Shown here one piece after another: positions 32,879 through 44,121 of a stretch of 64,000 nt of DNA (its first letter is position 1; each line of letters starts with the position of its first letter). A program made the translations under genes and the position numbers. The notes beneath the pieces are model-generated. The model saw only the letters and a list, made by a program, of their open reading frames with translations, ran no database searches and was not told the origin of the DNA. The stretch is from Osmia lignaria lignaria (lineage: Eukaryota > Arthropoda > Insecta > Hymenoptera > Megachilidae), in contig NC_135039.1 in assembly GCF_051020975.1 (NCBI RefSeq), positions 9,584,692 to 9,648,691 on the forward strand, given 5' to 3'.

Positions 32879-32908
32879 CGATTTCCACACCCGCGCACTC
32901 TCAATGTC

Positions 32909-32934
32909 GGGGGGGGGGGGGGGGGGGGGGGGGG
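32909..32934 (+). repeat. Homopolymer run of 26 G
   Basis: An uninterrupted G26 followed by AGG. It could form G-quadruplexes, and its length is likely unstable or uncertain in assembly. Confidence 0.95.
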
Positions 32935-33423
32935 AGGCGTTCGGGCAATCGTCTCAGGCGCTAGATCTGCAGGGGGGACTGCAGCTCGGTATACCTAGTT
33001 ATATCCATTTATCGTTAGATTAGTAAAGCTGTGTAGCGTGAAATACTATCACGTGAACATGGTTAGAGTAGTATGGCGACAATGTCGTGGGAATATTTAT
33101 CGATGGTCTCTTGAATCGATATTTCTCGAATATTTGTCGAGGACCTTTGTATCGACGGTTAAACCATCTGTGCGTGCGCTCATATAAAATAGACAAAACC
33201 TGTATTGTAAACCTCTCGACGTGGGCGATCGAACTGGGAGAAAGTTGGAAATCCAGAGAATGGAATAGTTTACTTCGAAAATTCTTGAAAGATTAATTTA
33301 TGATAGACCATATCAAATTCGTTGTTTTCGACCAAGTCACGTACGATCCTTGACAGTTACGAAGTCTTTTGGGATATCCTGTCTTTTTCTGCACTCTAAG
33401 AGGGTCGTAAATTTCCTCAAGAG

Positions 33424-33717
33424 TTGCCTTTTGCTAGTACAAGGTCTTGTTGTTTCCTGTTTCTCTGGGTCCCACGCTTTCTCGTAGCACATGTGCGCTG
33501 CAACGTTCTAGCGTCTTGGCGGAGCGCCTCCACTTCCACGCGCCTGAGGGTGGATCATAGCCAGGAGAAAGGGCCTACACAGGACGGGGTGGACTCCTCT
33601 ACCATTGAACGAGAGATGATCCTGAGGGAGGATCCAGGATCCAGCGAGGAAGAGATATCGACCGGCATCACGCGAAGATCTTCTTCGCCAAGCGCAAAAA
33701 GATCAGATGAATTTTGA
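33424..33717 (+). CDS. Unidentified ORF, weak coding evidence
   Basis: 97 codons with a serine- and glutamate-rich second half (STIEREMILREDPGSSEEE) and locally higher GC (33470-33700). No domain is recognised, there is no homologous repeat in the window and no splice context is clear. It might be a leftover of a mobile element or a spurious frame. Confidence 0.2.
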   Translation: MPFASTRSCCFLFLWVPRFLVAHVRCNVLASWRSASTSTRLRVDHSQEKGPTQDGVDSSTIEREMILREDPGSSEEEISTGITRRSSSPSAKRSDEF

Positions 33718-33904
33718 AGTCTAAATATGACAGATCCAAAGCACATTTGAAACTTTATTATTTTTCACAATTGCCAAGTAAATAGTTGAATTACAGACTA
33801 AGAGTTGTTTAAATCTCTTTCCGCGCCTTGCGAGCAGAGCGCCTCAGCGCTCCACGGAATAACCTTACCTGCGCCTTAAAAAATCCCTAAGTATCCCTGT
33901 TCCG

Positions 33905-34066
33905 TTAAATGGACACGCAACAGCTGCTATGTGGTACAATCTAACTACAGATTCATCGTTTCATATTATTACCTTGTCATTTTTTCTTAAAAATTTTGGA
34001 CCCCTGAATGGGCGCCACGATAATCTTGCTCAGGGCATCAATATTGCTAAAACCGACACTGGGTGT
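33905..34066 (-). mobile_element. hAT-like MITE fragment
   Basis: The right end, read on the minus strand, is CAGTGTCGGTTTTAGCAATA. It matches the complete copy at 61046-61292, together with the inner TACAATCTAACTACAGATTC. The other end is not clear. Confidence 0.7.
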
Positions 34067-34184
34067 ACAGTTTGCGATAATCTTTTAGTGGGCTTTAATT
34101 GAAAAGAATAAAAAATAAAAATAAAAATGTTTAAAATCGATTGAAAAATTTCACACACACAAGACTAAAAAGCAGAGAATAATT

Positions 34185-34655
34185 ATTTAAATAAAAAAAT
34201 ATTTTTTAAATACCACGTTTTTAAGACGGTCTAAAAACTATAAAATAATTTTTCCTAGCCCCATACAGATAGTCCTAAAAATTTGTGATTGTGAATTTTT
34301 AAGAACTATGAAAATACTTGTAAGATTTAAAACGAAAAACGTGGGGCGCATGCAATAGATAATTGATACATGAATAGTTCACCGAAGTCACTAACAATTT
34401 CATTGCACTGCAAATGATATGAACTGTTGTGTGAGTTTTCTCAACGGCAGCTACTCTCTACACTCCTTACTATGTATTATCTTGCGCCACACGTTTTTCG
34501 TTTTAAATCTTACAAGTATTTTCATAGCTCTTAAAAATTCACAATCACAAATTTTCAGGACTATCTGTATGGGGCTAGGAAAAACTATTTTATACTTTTT
34601 AGACCGTCTTAAAAACGTGGTATTTAAAAAATATTTGTTTATTTAAATAATTATT
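34185..34655. repeat. Foldback element
   Basis: The arms 34185-34355 and 34475-34655 share GGTCTAAAAACTATAAAATA, CCCATACAGATAGTCC and AAACGAAAAACGTGG with their complements. The 75-codon ORF at 34419 lies in the loop and right arm. Confidence 0.9.
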
Positions 34656-34664
34656 CCTTCTTTT

Positions 34665-35055
34665 CTTTTAATAAATATATTTTTTTGCTATTATAATTGA
34701 ATAATAAATATTTTTGAACAAATTTTTATATTTTTAAACAATTGTATTTAATTGTTGCTTTGAATATAAGTTGTACATGAACCGGAAAGGTAGTTTTTAT
34801 AAAAGAATGCGAAACCTAAAAATTATTCTTTTCTATTACAAATTATTTCGCACCATGCAGTTGTAGAAATGAGGCGTTCATCCGATGCATATGATGTTTA
34901 AAATATTTGTTTCGAATGTTTTTATAAAAACTACCATCGCGGTTCATGTACAACTTATATTCAAAGCAAATATTAAATAAAATTGTTTAAAAATATAAAA
35001 AATTGTTCAAAAATATTTATTAATCAATTATAATAGCAAAAAAATATGTTTATTA
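34665..35055. repeat. Foldback element
   Basis: The arms carry TTGAATATAAGTTGTACATG and its complement (34761 and about 34945-34965), continuing outward to TTTTTGCTATTATAATTG against its complement at about 35025-35040. Confidence 0.88.
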
Positions 35056-35094
35056 AAAAAAAAAAAGGAAAAAGTGAAATATTGTAACATGTTG

Positions 35095-35365
35095 ATAAAA
35101 TCTGTCTAACGGGATTTGAACTCGCGACAAAAAACATCCACCTACCGGGTGGCCGACGTCGTACCGGTTACGCCCTGATCCTTGTTGAAATGATTTCCTA
35201 TACTTCAGATCAGAAGCAGCGTAATAACTTTAACATTAAATATCTCATAAACTAATAACGGTCTACGCCCAAAACCGGTTATCATTACCTTCAATTTTTT
35301 AAGCTCTGTCATTGTGGAAAAGCTCATCAAAAATTCGGCGTCACACTTGGGGCCCTCTTAAGGGG
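35095..35365 (-). repeat. tRNA-like repeat, family T (minus orientation)
   Basis: An inverted relative of 30345-30620. On the minus strand the tRNA-like part keeps a good box B (GAGTTCAAATCCC) and a box A-like GGCGTAACCGGTA. The two copies bracket about 4.5 kb of nested foldbacks. Confidence 0.75.
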
Positions 35366-35526
35366 ACCTTTAAGCGTTTAACCCAGAACCTCGGTGACGA
35401 ACCATCTAAAACTTCGAGCCGGAAAACGTTTCTAACAAAGTACGCTATGAATGTTTATTATAGTGTGCAATACACTTCAATATTACTTTATATAATGTTA
35501 GTAATGAAAAATATAACATTACTATA

Positions 35527-35575
35527 TTGAAAAATTATCGAAATCGGAGGGGGAGCGCCTTTTCTACAGGTTCAC
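35527..35575. repeat. Single end of the MITE family at 47815-48135
   Basis: ATCGAAATCGGAGGGGGAGCGCCTTTTCTACAGG matches, inverted, the ends of that MITE (shared core TCGGAnGGGnAGCGC). Confidence 0.6.
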
Positions 35576-35579
35576 CGTT

Positions 35580-36405
35580 TTTCATTAATATTTTTGTTGG
35601 ATTATTGATAATAATAATGCGTCAACTAGAAAGCAAAACTGAATTGATTGTGTATACATGTATATGTACCAAATTAAAATCCTACTGGTATACGTTTGTA
35701 CCATCGCCTCCGCCCATTTTAAAGGATCATCTTAGCTTTTTCACTAAAAAGCTTAAATTTCACTTGAAAGCAGCTGTTCTTGGCCCTCTCTTTGATTTAG
35801 GGGAAAAAATAGATATTCAGGGACGAAAGGGGTAAAGAAAAATGTTTGAACATATTATTTATGACAATGTATGTTGAGTTTATTAAACAACTTGAGGCAA
35901 AAAAGTAATCTATTAAATTAGTTTGATTCTAAGAACGTTTCGATCGTCACCCTTCTAATATTCTCTTTTAAATAAGCTCTCGGATTTCCGAACTGTTTAA
36001 AAGAACAGATAAGGGCGTCGGACTGCCCAACGATTTTCTTACCAAGAGTTTAGTTCTGTTGCATCTCTCGAAATCTTTAGATGTACCTTCTTTAAGATTT
36101 ATAATAAAATTCATTTTTCAATTTAAAAGTAAAGATACGGCCTGTTATTTATTTAATAACCGTATCCTAATAATGTAATCCTTATTTTAGGTCGTCTCAG
36201 CAAAATATTAATTGGACTGTATATTAAATGTTGACATATACGTTTGGATAACAATTTAACAATTATCTGTATGAATATTAGAGTAATTTATTTTATTCAT
36301 AGTAATATATATATATAATTCTTGAAACAAAAACGCCCAATATTTTATGAAACGTGTAATATAATGATACTCTTAAAAGTACAGAACGGAACATAGTAGG
36401 CTATT
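35580..36405. other. No gene recognised
   Basis: AT-rich, only motif-less ORFs. Confidence 0.5.
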
Positions 36406-36414
36406 CAAGGGAGA

Positions 36415-37100
36415 ATGGTGATGTAATCGAAGGAGGCTCCACCACATGTCTGTAAATGTTTAGTCGGAAAGATTTTATTGAATATTTATTGTATTATCAA
36501 TATTTTTTAGTTATATATTAAATATTATAATATTTTATAATTAAAAATCATTTAAATTATTTCTTAAATTAATTTTAATACCGATACCTTTAAAGTTAGA
36601 ATTTTGAGGTTTGGTTTTTTTCGTCTTAAGTACCATTTTCCTTAGGGAAGTCCATAATGCTCGTTTCTGTACGTACAGCACTGAGCATAGTAGACTTCGC
36701 GAGGAAAAATGGTGATGCCTCAGCTTGACCCCTCTGTTCGGCCGGGCCATCGCCATAGGCTGCCCCTTCCCGGGTCTCCACCCCTCCTTATAGGCGTTTC
36801 CAAGGACAATGACGATGTAACAGAGAAGGCCCCACATATATAGAGATCTGTGGGTCCCCACTACTTGCGTATAAACGTTTACGCGGAAAAATTTAATTTG
36901 ATATTTATTTTATTATTCATATATCTTAATTATATGCAAAATGTTATAATACTTAATAATTAAAAATTACGTTATTTTTTTTTTCTAAATCATTTTTAAT
37001 ATTAATATCGTCAAAATTAAGGTTTTGAGAACTTATGCTTTCTCTGTAACGCCATTTTCCCTGGGGAAGCCTACCATGCTCGGTGCTGTACATCAGTCCT
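36415..37100. repeat. Direct repeat of about 290 bp, spaced about 390 bp
   Basis: Copies at 36415-36700 and 36805-37100 share GATGTAAyrGA, TTTATTGTATTATyAATATT-like tracts, and CCATTTTCCyTrGGGAAG followed by ATGCTCG. A weaker relative is at about 60368-60470. Confidence 0.75.
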
Positions 37101-38160
37101 GAGCGACTTCTTTCCGCACTTTTCAGCATCATACGCATGCGCAGCGTTGCAGGAGAGGGGGAACAAGGGGCCATGCAAGAAGCACAGAAATGGAGTAGTT
37201 AATAGTGGGGGAAGTGACAGATTAGCATTAGTAGTAGGGGTTGTTTGACGACAGAAAGGAAAATGTTGCCCAGGCCTGCTGTACATAGCTACATTACAGT
37301 TTTTTATATTACACCGACATTAATATCTCTGTAAATGACAGATAATAAAAGAATTGAAGTATTCTATGTATTATGTGAGCCGTTCACAGGCCAAAGTGAT
37401 TAACTCCACCTTTTAGATCTATTAAAATTTTAATGCCATAGCACTCAATCGATGCTTAATTTTTATGTTCTATCAATTTCCTTATTTTTTAGTTTCCTTT
37501 TTTTAAGTTAATCGTTTTGGAAAATGGGCGACTCAGGTTTCACCTGATCATCAAATCAAACAATTTTCATATAAAACATTCTAAAACATTTTGAATAAAT
37601 AGATAAATAATAGCTTGTCTAGACTTAATCAGGTCATATTGTAGACTCGAGGAGTGTTCTTACAATTAATCGTGCCAGCAATTATGAAAGTGATCCAAAT
37701 GAAAACTCTGAAAACCTTGAATTAATTTTTTACTTTATACTATATCAATCTGTATTTTAATAAAAAATTAAAAGATCATAAATATTTTGAAATTCTCAAA
37801 ATAGAAATTGAAAATCTGCTATCAAACCAGAATACTTATAATACATAAAAAAAAATGACAAAATTCAATATTTTTTATTATAAATTACCTCAAGTAACCA
37901 AGTTTTACATTATAGTTCTTAATATCTGTATACCAAAAAGATTTTTAAGTACTTAAGCAATTTTCATAAACACCAGCACGATAGTTATAAATAATTAAAA
38001 CTTCATCTGAAATCTGAAAACTGTACATGAAATAAATTCGATTTCAATCTCTGTAATCCATTCTTCTTAAACATTTAACATTACGATGCTAATTGTTATA
38101 CTTAGCGCTCGTTAACGTCAACGAAGGTATATCATATAACCGTATAACATTGTTAGCTAC
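37101..38160. other. No gene recognised
   Basis: AT-rich, only short motif-less ORFs. Confidence 0.5.
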
Positions 38161-38168
38161 GATAATAG

Positions 38169-38199
38169 TATATAAACAAGATGCAACACGTGAATCAGT
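38169..38199 (+). promoter_or_regulatory. Candidate TATA/initiator core promoter
   Basis: TATATAAA at 38169-38176 and an arthropod initiator TCAGT at 38195-38199, whose A (38197) lies 28 bp from the first T of the TATA box. That is the textbook spacing. An AATAAA follows at about 38563. Confidence 0.4.
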
Positions 38200-38402
38200 A
38201 ATCGTTAGTCACAGAAATACATAATTAATCCTCGTAGGACTGGTTCGAATATCATGCGGAGTACAAAATTGCCGCATTTCTTTAAATATACATATTAATG
38301 TATTTATTAAATTAACTATATAATTTAGTTATAAAATTGGAAAGCAGATTTTATTCGTTACAATTATTAAAAATAATTTTATTTTACAAATGTTATGAAA
38401 TT

Positions 38403-38549
38403 ATGTCGGAAAAATATGTCGTGAGATACAGTTGTACCTCGTACGGTCCTGTGAGGATTAACCAGTCGAAGTATCTTCGCGTGAATCTTCGAAACGTGAA
38501 CTGTGATTACAACGTCAACAACTTTTATAACAGTTACCATGAACTTTAA
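38403..38549 (+). CDS. Possible 48-residue peptide downstream of the TATA/Inr promoter
   Basis: The ORF runs from ATG 38403 (MSEKYVVRYSC) to TAA. It is basic with three cysteines, has no signal peptide and no similarity I recognise. It would sit in a transcript of about 380 nt ending near AATAAA at 38563. A shorter upstream ATG (38253) makes a 14-codon ORF. Coding status is doubtful. Confidence 0.2.
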   Translation: MSEKYVVRYSCTSYGPVRINQSKYLRVNLRNVNCDYNVNNFYNSYHEL

Positions 38550-38605
38550 TGCAAAATTACATAATAAATGTTAAATCGATTATTGTGCGTACCACATGAT
38601 AAATG

Positions 38606-39195
38606 TGCGCGTGCGTGCGTGTATACATGTGCTGCACAGAGCTGGAAAGTTGGCTCTTGGGTGGATTGCGGGTCCTATTGATTGTACTATTATAGGATCC
38701 ACGTTTCGACCAATCACGTGACCATCAGAAATTTCAGAATTATGAAATGTGGTAACTCCCCCCCGCCCCTCATGATTGGTCGTGGTCTCCCATTGTACCT
38801 CCATCGCGTTCACATACAAGCATGTTCTATCTCTGATTGTGTACACTACCTGTTTGACTGTGAGTAGAATGGAAATAAAATGGAGGACGACGATCGGTTA
38901 TGGTGGGGGTTCCACGATTCACGCCATCTCTAATGTACACCGCTTACACCCCATGCAGTTGCCCGCAACTGTACACCGCTTGCACCTTCGTGCTGCTGCC
39001 CATCACTGTTCCATAATACAATCACAGAAATAGGATCCACGCACTTTCGTCAATTGCAAGACGATCATACCTACTAACAGGCTCATGCAAAACGAAAAAA
39101 TTTGGCAAAGCACTCCTCCTCTCCCTACACTATTTCAAGTGACATCTTTCCAGCTCTGTACGGTATACATGTATATGCGTGCATATTACGCGTGT
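38606..39195. repeat. Foldback-type element, family H
   Basis: GTATACATGT and CAGAGCTGGAAAG on the left (38620-38655) pair with CTTTCCAGCTCTG and ACATGTATATGC on the right (39146-39185). The interior is GC-richer with repeated GTACACCGCTT motifs. A relative spans 42697-43418. Confidence 0.7.
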
Positions 39196-39199
39196 TGAA

Positions 39200-40670
39200 T
39201 GCGCTGTTTCGATACAAAGACGACTTACAAAAAGTTACAATCTTTGCCAGATTATTTTTGATAGTTTAGTTAATTTTGTTACAACACTGATTCGAATAGA
39301 AGGATAAAGTTTTTCCTCCTATAAATAGTAAATAAATTTACGAGAAAACGGATACTGTAATTAACACATTTATTAATCGATAATGTTCTGTTTAAATTCA
39401 GTACATGTAGCGCTCGTAAATATTTGTTGCATAAAAATTTCATATAACTTTCCAAAACTTTAGCGATATCAAGTATTTGTTAAACGCTTTAACATACATC
39501 AACTGTTTGACAGATGTTTGATTGAACACATTTACAGAAAGCAACATGAACATAATTGTAAACTTGTAAAGCTATTTAAACTTTGAAACGTTTTGAACAT
39601 TAATGTTGTAATTAAAATCCCTATGTATAAAATCAATGACAAATTTTATGTCTTTAAAGATCGTTATTTGGATAATGTACATGCAATTATACGTTTAAAG
39701 TCATTTTTTATATTTAATGATCTTTAATTTAATCAAGTTCTGGTTTCGTATTCTTATTTCCATAACAATGTTCGACGTATCTTCTAAACGATCAATAAAT
39801 CCCATTTAGATCAATTTAGAAACCCATTTAGAAACAAAAGCAAGCAATTTAAAAATATAATATAACATACAGAATCCTTACAAAGCCCAAAACCACTACG
39901 TAACTTTCAACTACCTTAACTGTTCTACTTACATTTTTAAAAAAATATCACGTTTAATTTTGCTTTCTTTACGTACACAGAGAATTGTAAGTGATTTATG
40001 ACCAACACTGAATGCCTACGTCAGTTATAAAGTTCCAACAAATTGTTCCATTCAGGAATTTAAGAACAATTTTCGAGGTTAGGTTTGGCACTGGAGCAAC
40101 GTTTCTCCGTATACTGGAATGCTCGAAATAAAAACAAACATCAACATTTTGTCAACATCATTTAGTTTTTGTCCGAATTTATAATCGAATCTTAGTTGAA
40201 TTTTTATTACATATGATATACATGTGTAAGAATCATCCCAGCCATACCGAAGTGGATGACCGAACGAAAGCATACACTATTAGCTAACTATTTGGAATGT
40301 GCTACTAAATTCTCTAATCAATTACTAATACATAAAATCTGAACGCTCTAGAATATGGTATCTCACATGTTGCTGAAACCCGAATGAATTAAGAGAACTT
40401 CAAGCACCACTGTGGTAAACCACATTCTAAGAATATGGATTCTATATCCGTTACAACAATTTCATCGATGCTCGATGCACAAAGTTTTATACGATATCTG
40501 TCGCGTTTTAAATAATGGAGTTACTTCGATCGAGCATCAAATTTTTGTTGCGAATTTTAAACGCGATTATGATCGCAATCTAAAATAAAAATGTCAGAAA
40601 ATACACGGACAATAAGTAGATATGTGGCCAAGCGTGGTCGTTGAAGATGTACAATGGCGTACTTTTGGTA
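39200..40670. other. No gene recognised
   Basis: AT-rich, no convincing ORF or repeat. Confidence 0.5.
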
Positions 40671-40742
40671 GTCGCAATTTTTTTTTTTTTTTTTTTTTTT
40701 AATACATCTTGCCTGTTTTGTACTTGAATCACTGCATTGTAA

Positions 40743-42226
40743 AGCCAGGTATCCACTTGTACCAAACGCTCGTATCCTGTCACCGTTGGGTATGCATTTG
40801 AAGAGGCAGGCGCTGTATCATTCCAGGTCACAGCGTGCTACGATTTGGTCAATATTTCTTCGTTTCTTGAAAGAAATGGTTCGGCAATAGGACTGGGCCA
40901 CTATAGGCGAGGAGTTTCGGTTTGCTGCGTGCTGTTCCGTTGATACGGAGATACGCAACGGGCCCATCCGAAAAAGTCGATTCTTTGTCGTTGCATCGAA
41001 GAAAAGGTTCATGCGTTTGCACTTGACATAGCGTTTTGTGCCGTCACTTGGGTTTCAAGTTCTATAAATTAACATTTCAATTTATTTTAAATCGTGCGGT
41101 ATTATTGGACTCATTTCAAAATCGGTGAAATTATTTATGAATTTAGTCTAATTTAATCCAGACAAATTTTATCGTCTAAATATATTTAAACATATCAATT
41201 ATCTTCGGTGCTACGCTGTACATAAACGAACCGTGTTAATAATCACCTCTGTGATTATTAAAATAGGACAATGTTCATTTTCCAGAGATTTTTCCGTTAG
41301 TCTGTTATATAGAGGTAAGCAATGGGCCGATCCGAACATTGTCGGTTTCTTGCCGTTCAAAGGAAAGGTTCGGAGACCACTTGCTTGAAAACCCAGACGA
41401 AGACTTGAAATGCTATGTCAAGTGGAAACACGACCCTTGAGGCACGGATACAATTATTGCTAGTTTCTATGCGAGCAAATACGCATTTGTTGTTCTTTTT
41501 TAACATTTGCAATTTTTTAAAACTTCAGAATATTAAGATCACGTTATTTTCAAAAACATTCCATTTGATGGCACCAGAGAGATTATTTTTATTACATCTG
41601 CAACTTTCTCCAACGCATAATGCAAATAAATGTACATACACAGCAGCTATCATTTTAAGTTTCCTTAGAGTAGCAAACGCTTTTATTACGGTAGTCGAAA
41701 CGAATTTGATCTTGTTCCGTATTGATGAGAAATATGTCACTTCCTAATCCTGGTGGGGGTTTCGGTATAGAAACTTCCAGTTCCTGTATCGCTTAAAATT
41801 CGTCGTAGCAAACGTGAGGGTATCTCCTAGTCCGCGTGGAGGTAACGAACTTGCATGGTACTTACACAGGTATGTAGTACCAGTCCGATGAAAGCAGTAA
41901 TAAATGATGACCTCTTCGAGTAATAAACGGATTAAGTGAATTCGAACCCCTGGTATAATAACATATTTTTTCCCTATTTTATTTCCCTAAGTTATAAACC
42001 GATTCCTAAAATTCCTCCTTTCACTTGCAAATGTAATAAAAGTTCTACAGTACTAATTGTAAGCGACGGACTCCTATAATAAAGAAACAGCACGTAGCAA
42101 ACTGAAACTCCTCGCCTGTAGTGGCCCAGTCCTATTGCCGAACCGTTTCTTTCAAGAAACGAAGAAAAATTGTCGGAACCGTAGCACGCTGTGATACTGG
42201 CGTTTGATACAAGTGGATACCTGGCT
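40743..42226. mobile_element. PIF/Harbinger-like non-autonomous element, 1.48 kb
   Basis: The inverted ends AGCCAGGTATCCACTTGTA are flanked by TAA at 40740-40742 and 42227-42229. The inverted similarity continues inward through TGGTTCGGCAATAGGACTGG. A 3-bp TWA duplication is typical of PIF/Harbinger. No transposase was found. Confidence 0.75.
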
Positions 42227-42696
42227 TAACGTGTAGCAAAAACGAGGTTAATTACATTTTGAGTTTTTTTCTTTCTGTAATTATTAGAAAACTTAAGAGG
42301 AACTTTAAAATTTTTAGATATTAGAATAACGTGTAAGTACGCAATATTAAGAACACATAGAATCATATAACATTAAAGAAATAGGTAAAACCTTAAAGAG
42401 ACAGCGTGACGAATAAAGTACTTTAGGGTACTTTCATCGTAAGTACACAGTTGATACCTAATTACGCAGAACTTGTACGATGTCTTAAATATCATTTTTA
42501 TAACATAATTCGTTTCCAAAAAGGAAAACCTTTGGTGCGCTGATAATATGTTGGAGAACCTTGATAGTTGCAGTCTTGGAACTTGTGAAAAACCTCGTTT
42601 GTTGCATTCCACCAACACATTACAGGGATAAATAAAATGAAAATTAGTCCTATCATAGCTATTACAAGAACAACGATAGCTAAGAGAACCTACTAT

Positions 42697-43418
42697 GTAG
42701 AGCTGGGAAGAAGGCTCGCAGAAGGAATTTGGGGTCTGATTAGTAATAAGTCTACTTATTTATATATACATAATGATAAAGACAGGGCAGAAACTTTTTT
42801 TTAATTATCTTCATACTAGGTGCAATAAAGTGATAACAAGTGATCCATTAACACGTTAAGAATTCATATAGGAATTCATCATCTATATTATTATTATAAA
42901 AATTCTATTACTTATCTAATTAAAAATATTTATATTTGATATTTGAAAATATGTGGTATTGACATGTTGTGAAGAGGATAGATAAGATTTGTTCAGTGTG
43001 ACAGTCAAAATGTTAAAATTTATAGCAATAGCATAGTCATGTCAGAATGTTGATCATGAATATGTTTTAGCTCAAGATAACAGCTGCAGCTCGAGCAAAT
43101 TAAGATAAAAAAACTAGGATGCAACACTTAGAATTGCATATTGCAATTTATTTTACTCTTAAAAAACACTTGTTTATACACGTTTCTGCTACGCAATTTT
43201 AGCTCCTTATCTTCCCTTCAAAAATCAGATTTCATGTTCTTTACTAGCTCTTTCAATTTCGCCGTCTTTCTGATACCGGTACATCTACCCACGTGTGTTC
43301 ATATGTATTTAGAACACATTCATAAACGAAGCTTCAAAATTCAGTACCAATAAATAAAGGAAATCTCTGCCTTAGCCTTATACCATCTCACGAGCCATCT
43401 TTCTAGCTCTGCACAGCA
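42697..43418. repeat. Inverted-repeat element, family H relative
   Basis: Imperfect inverted ends of about 28 bp: AGAGCTGGGAAGAAGGCTCG at 42701 against the complement of CGAGCCATCTTTCTAGCTCT near 43391-43410. Confidence 0.6.
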
Positions 43419-43938
43419 TGTATTCAACTTACTATAAAAATTATAGTGTAAGTGATACAACTATATATGTAAAATAAATATTTGCAAATAAATATTTTGT
43501 TTATGGTAAAACGATTTATCCCCATCCCTGCTATGTTATAGTATTTAAAGTTTGTGTTGGTGGTACATAAGTGGGAAGAACCATACGTCTAATTGATCAT
43601 TTCGTTAATTGTGTGAACCTGCACATCTGTATATTTTCAGCTCCATTTTATGCAACCATCGAGATTCTACTGTACTTTCAAAAAACAAGCTGAAAGAAAA
43701 GAAGAAAAAAGTGTGAATGAAACTAAAATTTGACATTTCTGCTTACTAGCCATAATACTTTTCTTATCAATTGAAACTAAATAAATAAAATAAAACAAAA
43801 TAAAATAAAATAAAATAAAATTCGTTTAGTAAAATAATCGTCGATATGATCAACGAATCCATGTTTTTTCATTGTACTTTGACGATAAAAATATTTAGCA
43901 AGTTCCTTTGCGATTTCTTCACCCAATGTATCGTTCAT
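43419..43938. other. Downstream flank/3' UTR of uridine phosphorylase, with a TAAAA microsatellite
   Basis: An (AAAAT)n-type microsatellite lies at about 43778-43822. No clear minus-strand poly(A) signal could be tied to the gene; candidate TTTATT complements occur but are too common in AT-rich DNA. Confidence 0.5.
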
Positions 43939-44121
43939 TTAATCGTAGTTCTCTGATTCCTGTTGCACCAACTTGAACCGACGCGGGCTCTTAACAAACA
44001 TCGATCCGTGCCCTTCCAGAGAAAGACGACCTTTTCGTTGAAGATATCTAGTTATGTAACGAGAAATCAATTGCTGCGGTCTCATTTGCCATTCATCCAG
44101 GACCTCTTTTGGTGCCAGCAC
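43939..44121 (-). CDS. Uridine phosphorylase, last coding exon
   Basis: The acceptor TTTTGTACACAG precedes VLAPKEVLDEWQ. The exon ends with the stop TAA at 43939-43941. It forms the C-terminal helix region (RPQQLISRYITRYL). Confidence 0.93.
   Translation of the reverse strand: MLAPKEVLDEWQMRPQQLISRYITRYLQRKGRLSLEGHGSMFVKSPRRFKLVQQESENYD

Larger units (their letters stand above)
31165..32905. repeat. Foldback element with tRNA-like modules in both arms, split by a nested foldback
   Basis: The arms 31185-31645 and 31660-32103 are inverted copies (for example GGAATGGCACTAGGTA and its complement). The right arm continues after the insertion, at 32885-32905 (CCACACCCG against CGGATGTGG). Each arm holds a tRNA-like block. 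The right one, read on the minus strand, has TGGCTGAAGTTGTACAG and box B GAGTTCGAGTC (about 31870-31945). The left one is at 31352-31420. Confidence 0.85.

Noticed and set aside
41415..41747. 110-codon ORF in the Harbinger-like element
   Set aside because: No transposase or DNA-binding motif, and an overlapping minus ORF of similar quality; composition looks like chance.
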